Notes under the pieces: generated by a model | Told to the model about the DNA's origin: nothing | Database searches by the model: none | What the model saw: only the letters and a program-made list of their open reading frames with translations | Shown: piece by piece, positions 62,826 through 64,000 of the stretch | Layout: the number at the start of each line of letters is the position of its first letter | Numbering within the stretch: the stretch's first letter is position 1 | Assembly (NCBI GenBank): GCA_964471865.1 | Contig: CAYYHU010000008.1 | Span: 1-64,000, forward strand | Source of the DNA: CAYMUC01 sp964471865 | GTDB lineage: Bacteria > Actinomycetota > Acidimicrobiia > Acidimicrobiales > Ilumatobacteraceae | DNA: 64,000 bases | Direction of reading: 5' to 3' | Translations under genes and position numbers: made by a program

Positions 62826-64000
62826 ATGGCCAGCGACGCGACCTATGACCCGTTCGACCCCGAGGTGCTCGCGGATCCGATCGGCACCTTTCGCGATCTC
62901 CTCGCCACGTGCCCAGTCCCCCATCACGGCGGCTTCGATCCTCCGTTTTGGTCGCTGACGCGCTTCGAGGACGTCGCCACGGCGCTGCGTGACACCCGCA
63001 CCTGGTCGAGCCTGCACGGCCAGGGACCTCGCTTCACATCTCAGGGCGGGCTCTTCACCGATCCCCCGGAACACACGGCGTTTCGACGCCTCCTCCAAAA
63101 GGCGTTCACCCCGAAGGCGGTGGCCGATCTCGAGCCGTTCATCGAGACCCTTGCTCAAGACCTCGTCGCGGGGATCCGCGATCGCGGCCGAGCCGATCTC
63201 CATCATGAAGTCGCTTATCCGGTACCGACCATCACCATCGCCACGATGATGGGGGTACCGCCCGAGGACCGAGCCCAGTTCAAGACATGGTCCGATGCCT
63301 CCGTGGCTCGACTGGGAAGCCAGGATCCCCTCGCCCATGACGAGGACCTCAAGGCACTCCATTCCTACCTTCTCGCACACATCAAGCATCGCCGCCAACT
63401 GCTCGCCGATGGCGAACCCCTCCCCGATGACCTGATCTCGGGTCTGGTGCGCGCCGAGGACGAAGGGGCCATGCTCACTCCCGGCGAGATCCTCGGTTCC
63501 TGTGTGCAGTTGCTCGTCGGCGGCAACGAGACCACCACGTCTTTGATCACCAATGCGCTCTGGCGTCTTATGCAACGACCCGTGTTGATGGAACGCGTCC
63601 AAGCCGATCTCGACTTGGTGGATCCCCTAATCGAAGAGAGTTTGCGCTATGACGCACCCGTCTTGGGGTTGTTTCGCACGACCACCTGCCCCATCGAGAT
63701 GCACGGTGTCCAGATTCCCGCCGAGGCCAAAGTGATGATGCTCTATGGCGCCGCCAATCACGACCCCGAGGCGTTTTCGAATCCCGAAGTCTTCGACCTC
63801 GATCGCGACCCCTCCGAAGTACGCCGACAACTTGCGTTCGGTGCCGGACCTCACTACTGCCTGGGTGCTCCGCTAGCACGCCTCGAGGCGCGTCACACGT
63901 TGCGAGCCATCCTCGGGGGCCTGCCGGGGCTACGAGCCGACGGCCCGAGCGAGCGCGTCGTACCTTTCTTCCTGTGGGGACGCCGCACCCTGCCGGCCGC
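62826..64000 (+). CDS. Cytochrome P450 (3' end beyond window)
   Basis: About 391 residues are visible of a bacterial P450 that runs off the window. The I-helix has LLVGGNETTTSLI, the ExxR is EESLR, and the haem loop is FGAGPHYCLGAPLARLEA with the ligand Cys. The visible end shows PFFLWGRRTLPA, close to the usual C-terminus, so few residues are missing. It has the same fold as the P450 at 44905 but is a different subfamily, since the haem loop and N-terminal block differ. No redox partner is in view. The ATG at 62826 is 74 bp after the VWA gene. Confidence 0.9.
   Translation, partial: MASDATYDPFDPEVLADPIGTFRDLLATCPVPHHGGFDPPFWSLTRFEDVATALRDTRTWSSLHGQGPRFTSQGGLFTDPPEHTAFRRLLQKAFTPKAVADLEPFIETLAQDLVAGIRDRGRADLHHEVAYPVPTITIATMMGVPPEDRAQFKTWSDASVARLGSQDPLAHDEDLKALHSYLLAHIKHRRQLLADGEPLPDDLISGLVRAEDEGAMLTPGEILGSCVQLLVGGNETTTSLITNALWRLMQRPVLMERVQADLDLVDPLIEESLRYDAPVLGLFRTTTCPIEMHGVQIPAEAKVMMLYGAANHDPEAFSNPEVFDLDRDPSEVRRQLAFGAGPHYCLGAPLARLEARHTLRAILGGLPGLRADGPSERVVPFFLWGRRTLPA

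Overview
This is a 64 kb piece of a high-GC actinobacterial genome. It is most likely a metagenome-assembled scaffold from the class Acidimicrobiia or a close relative. That placement is inferred from gene content and order, not from a phylogeny. The actinobacterial signs are NucS instead of a visible MutS/MutL system, a PAC2-family protein, an F420-type luciferase-like oxidoreductase, class II DAHP synthase, actinobacterial-type LeuRS, a VWA-TadB fusion in a Tad locus, and two CYP124/125/142-like or related P450s. Two 100-N gaps show it is scaffolded. One interrupts lepA and is a real gap of underestimated size. The other interrupts a short-chain dehydrogenase gene and is an artefact flanked by a perfect 55-bp duplication.

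Layout. 1-8,000: minus-strand housekeeping block hrcA-dnaJ-rsmE-hemW (hemW runs off the window), then photolyase with an MFS exporter, then lepA. 7,778-12,800: rpsT converges on holA, followed by comEC, comEA and a thioredoxin-TPR protein. 12,980-22,810: a divergent catabolic locus. On the minus strand a sugar kinase, acireductone dioxygenase (mtnD), enolase-phosphatase (mtnC) and a GlpD-like FAD dehydrogenase are packed with overlaps. On the plus strand are a ribose-type ABC importer, a second FGGY kinase and a lipoprotein binding protein, closed by a strong hairpin. 22,828-28,600: phosphotransferase, PAC2, F420 enzyme, then a deacetylase/acyl-AMP ligase pair. 28,709-36,100: leuS, small enzymes, an aldo/keto reductase and gamma-glutamyltransferase. 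36,106-37,567: a bicupin gene in a lower-GC, gene-poor stretch next to tRNA-Ala(GGC). 37,651-46,158: rsfS/nadD operon, sigma factor, DAHP synthase, a serine hydrolase, an MFS protein and a P450. 46,192-52,692: a Tad/Flp pilus operon. 52,886-64,000: SDR, nucS, SET-domain protein, MaoC/SDR lipid enzymes, geranylgeranyl-reductase-like protein, nitronate monooxygenase-like protein, the MoxR-DUF58-VWA module and a partial P450.

The most interesting system is the 13-22.8 kb locus. It joins sugar import, two FGGY kinases and a polyol-phosphate-type dehydrogenase to the last two steps of methionine salvage (MtnC, MtnD), with no MtnA, MtnB, MtnK or MtnN in view. One reading is a route that imports an external methylthio-sugar or methylthio-polyol, phosphorylates it with an FGGY kinase rather than MtnK, and feeds it into methionine salvage. 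This is inference from gene order and known families.

Stop/start overlaps of the ATGA or GTGA kind are very common throughout, so translational coupling was used repeatedly to choose start codons.
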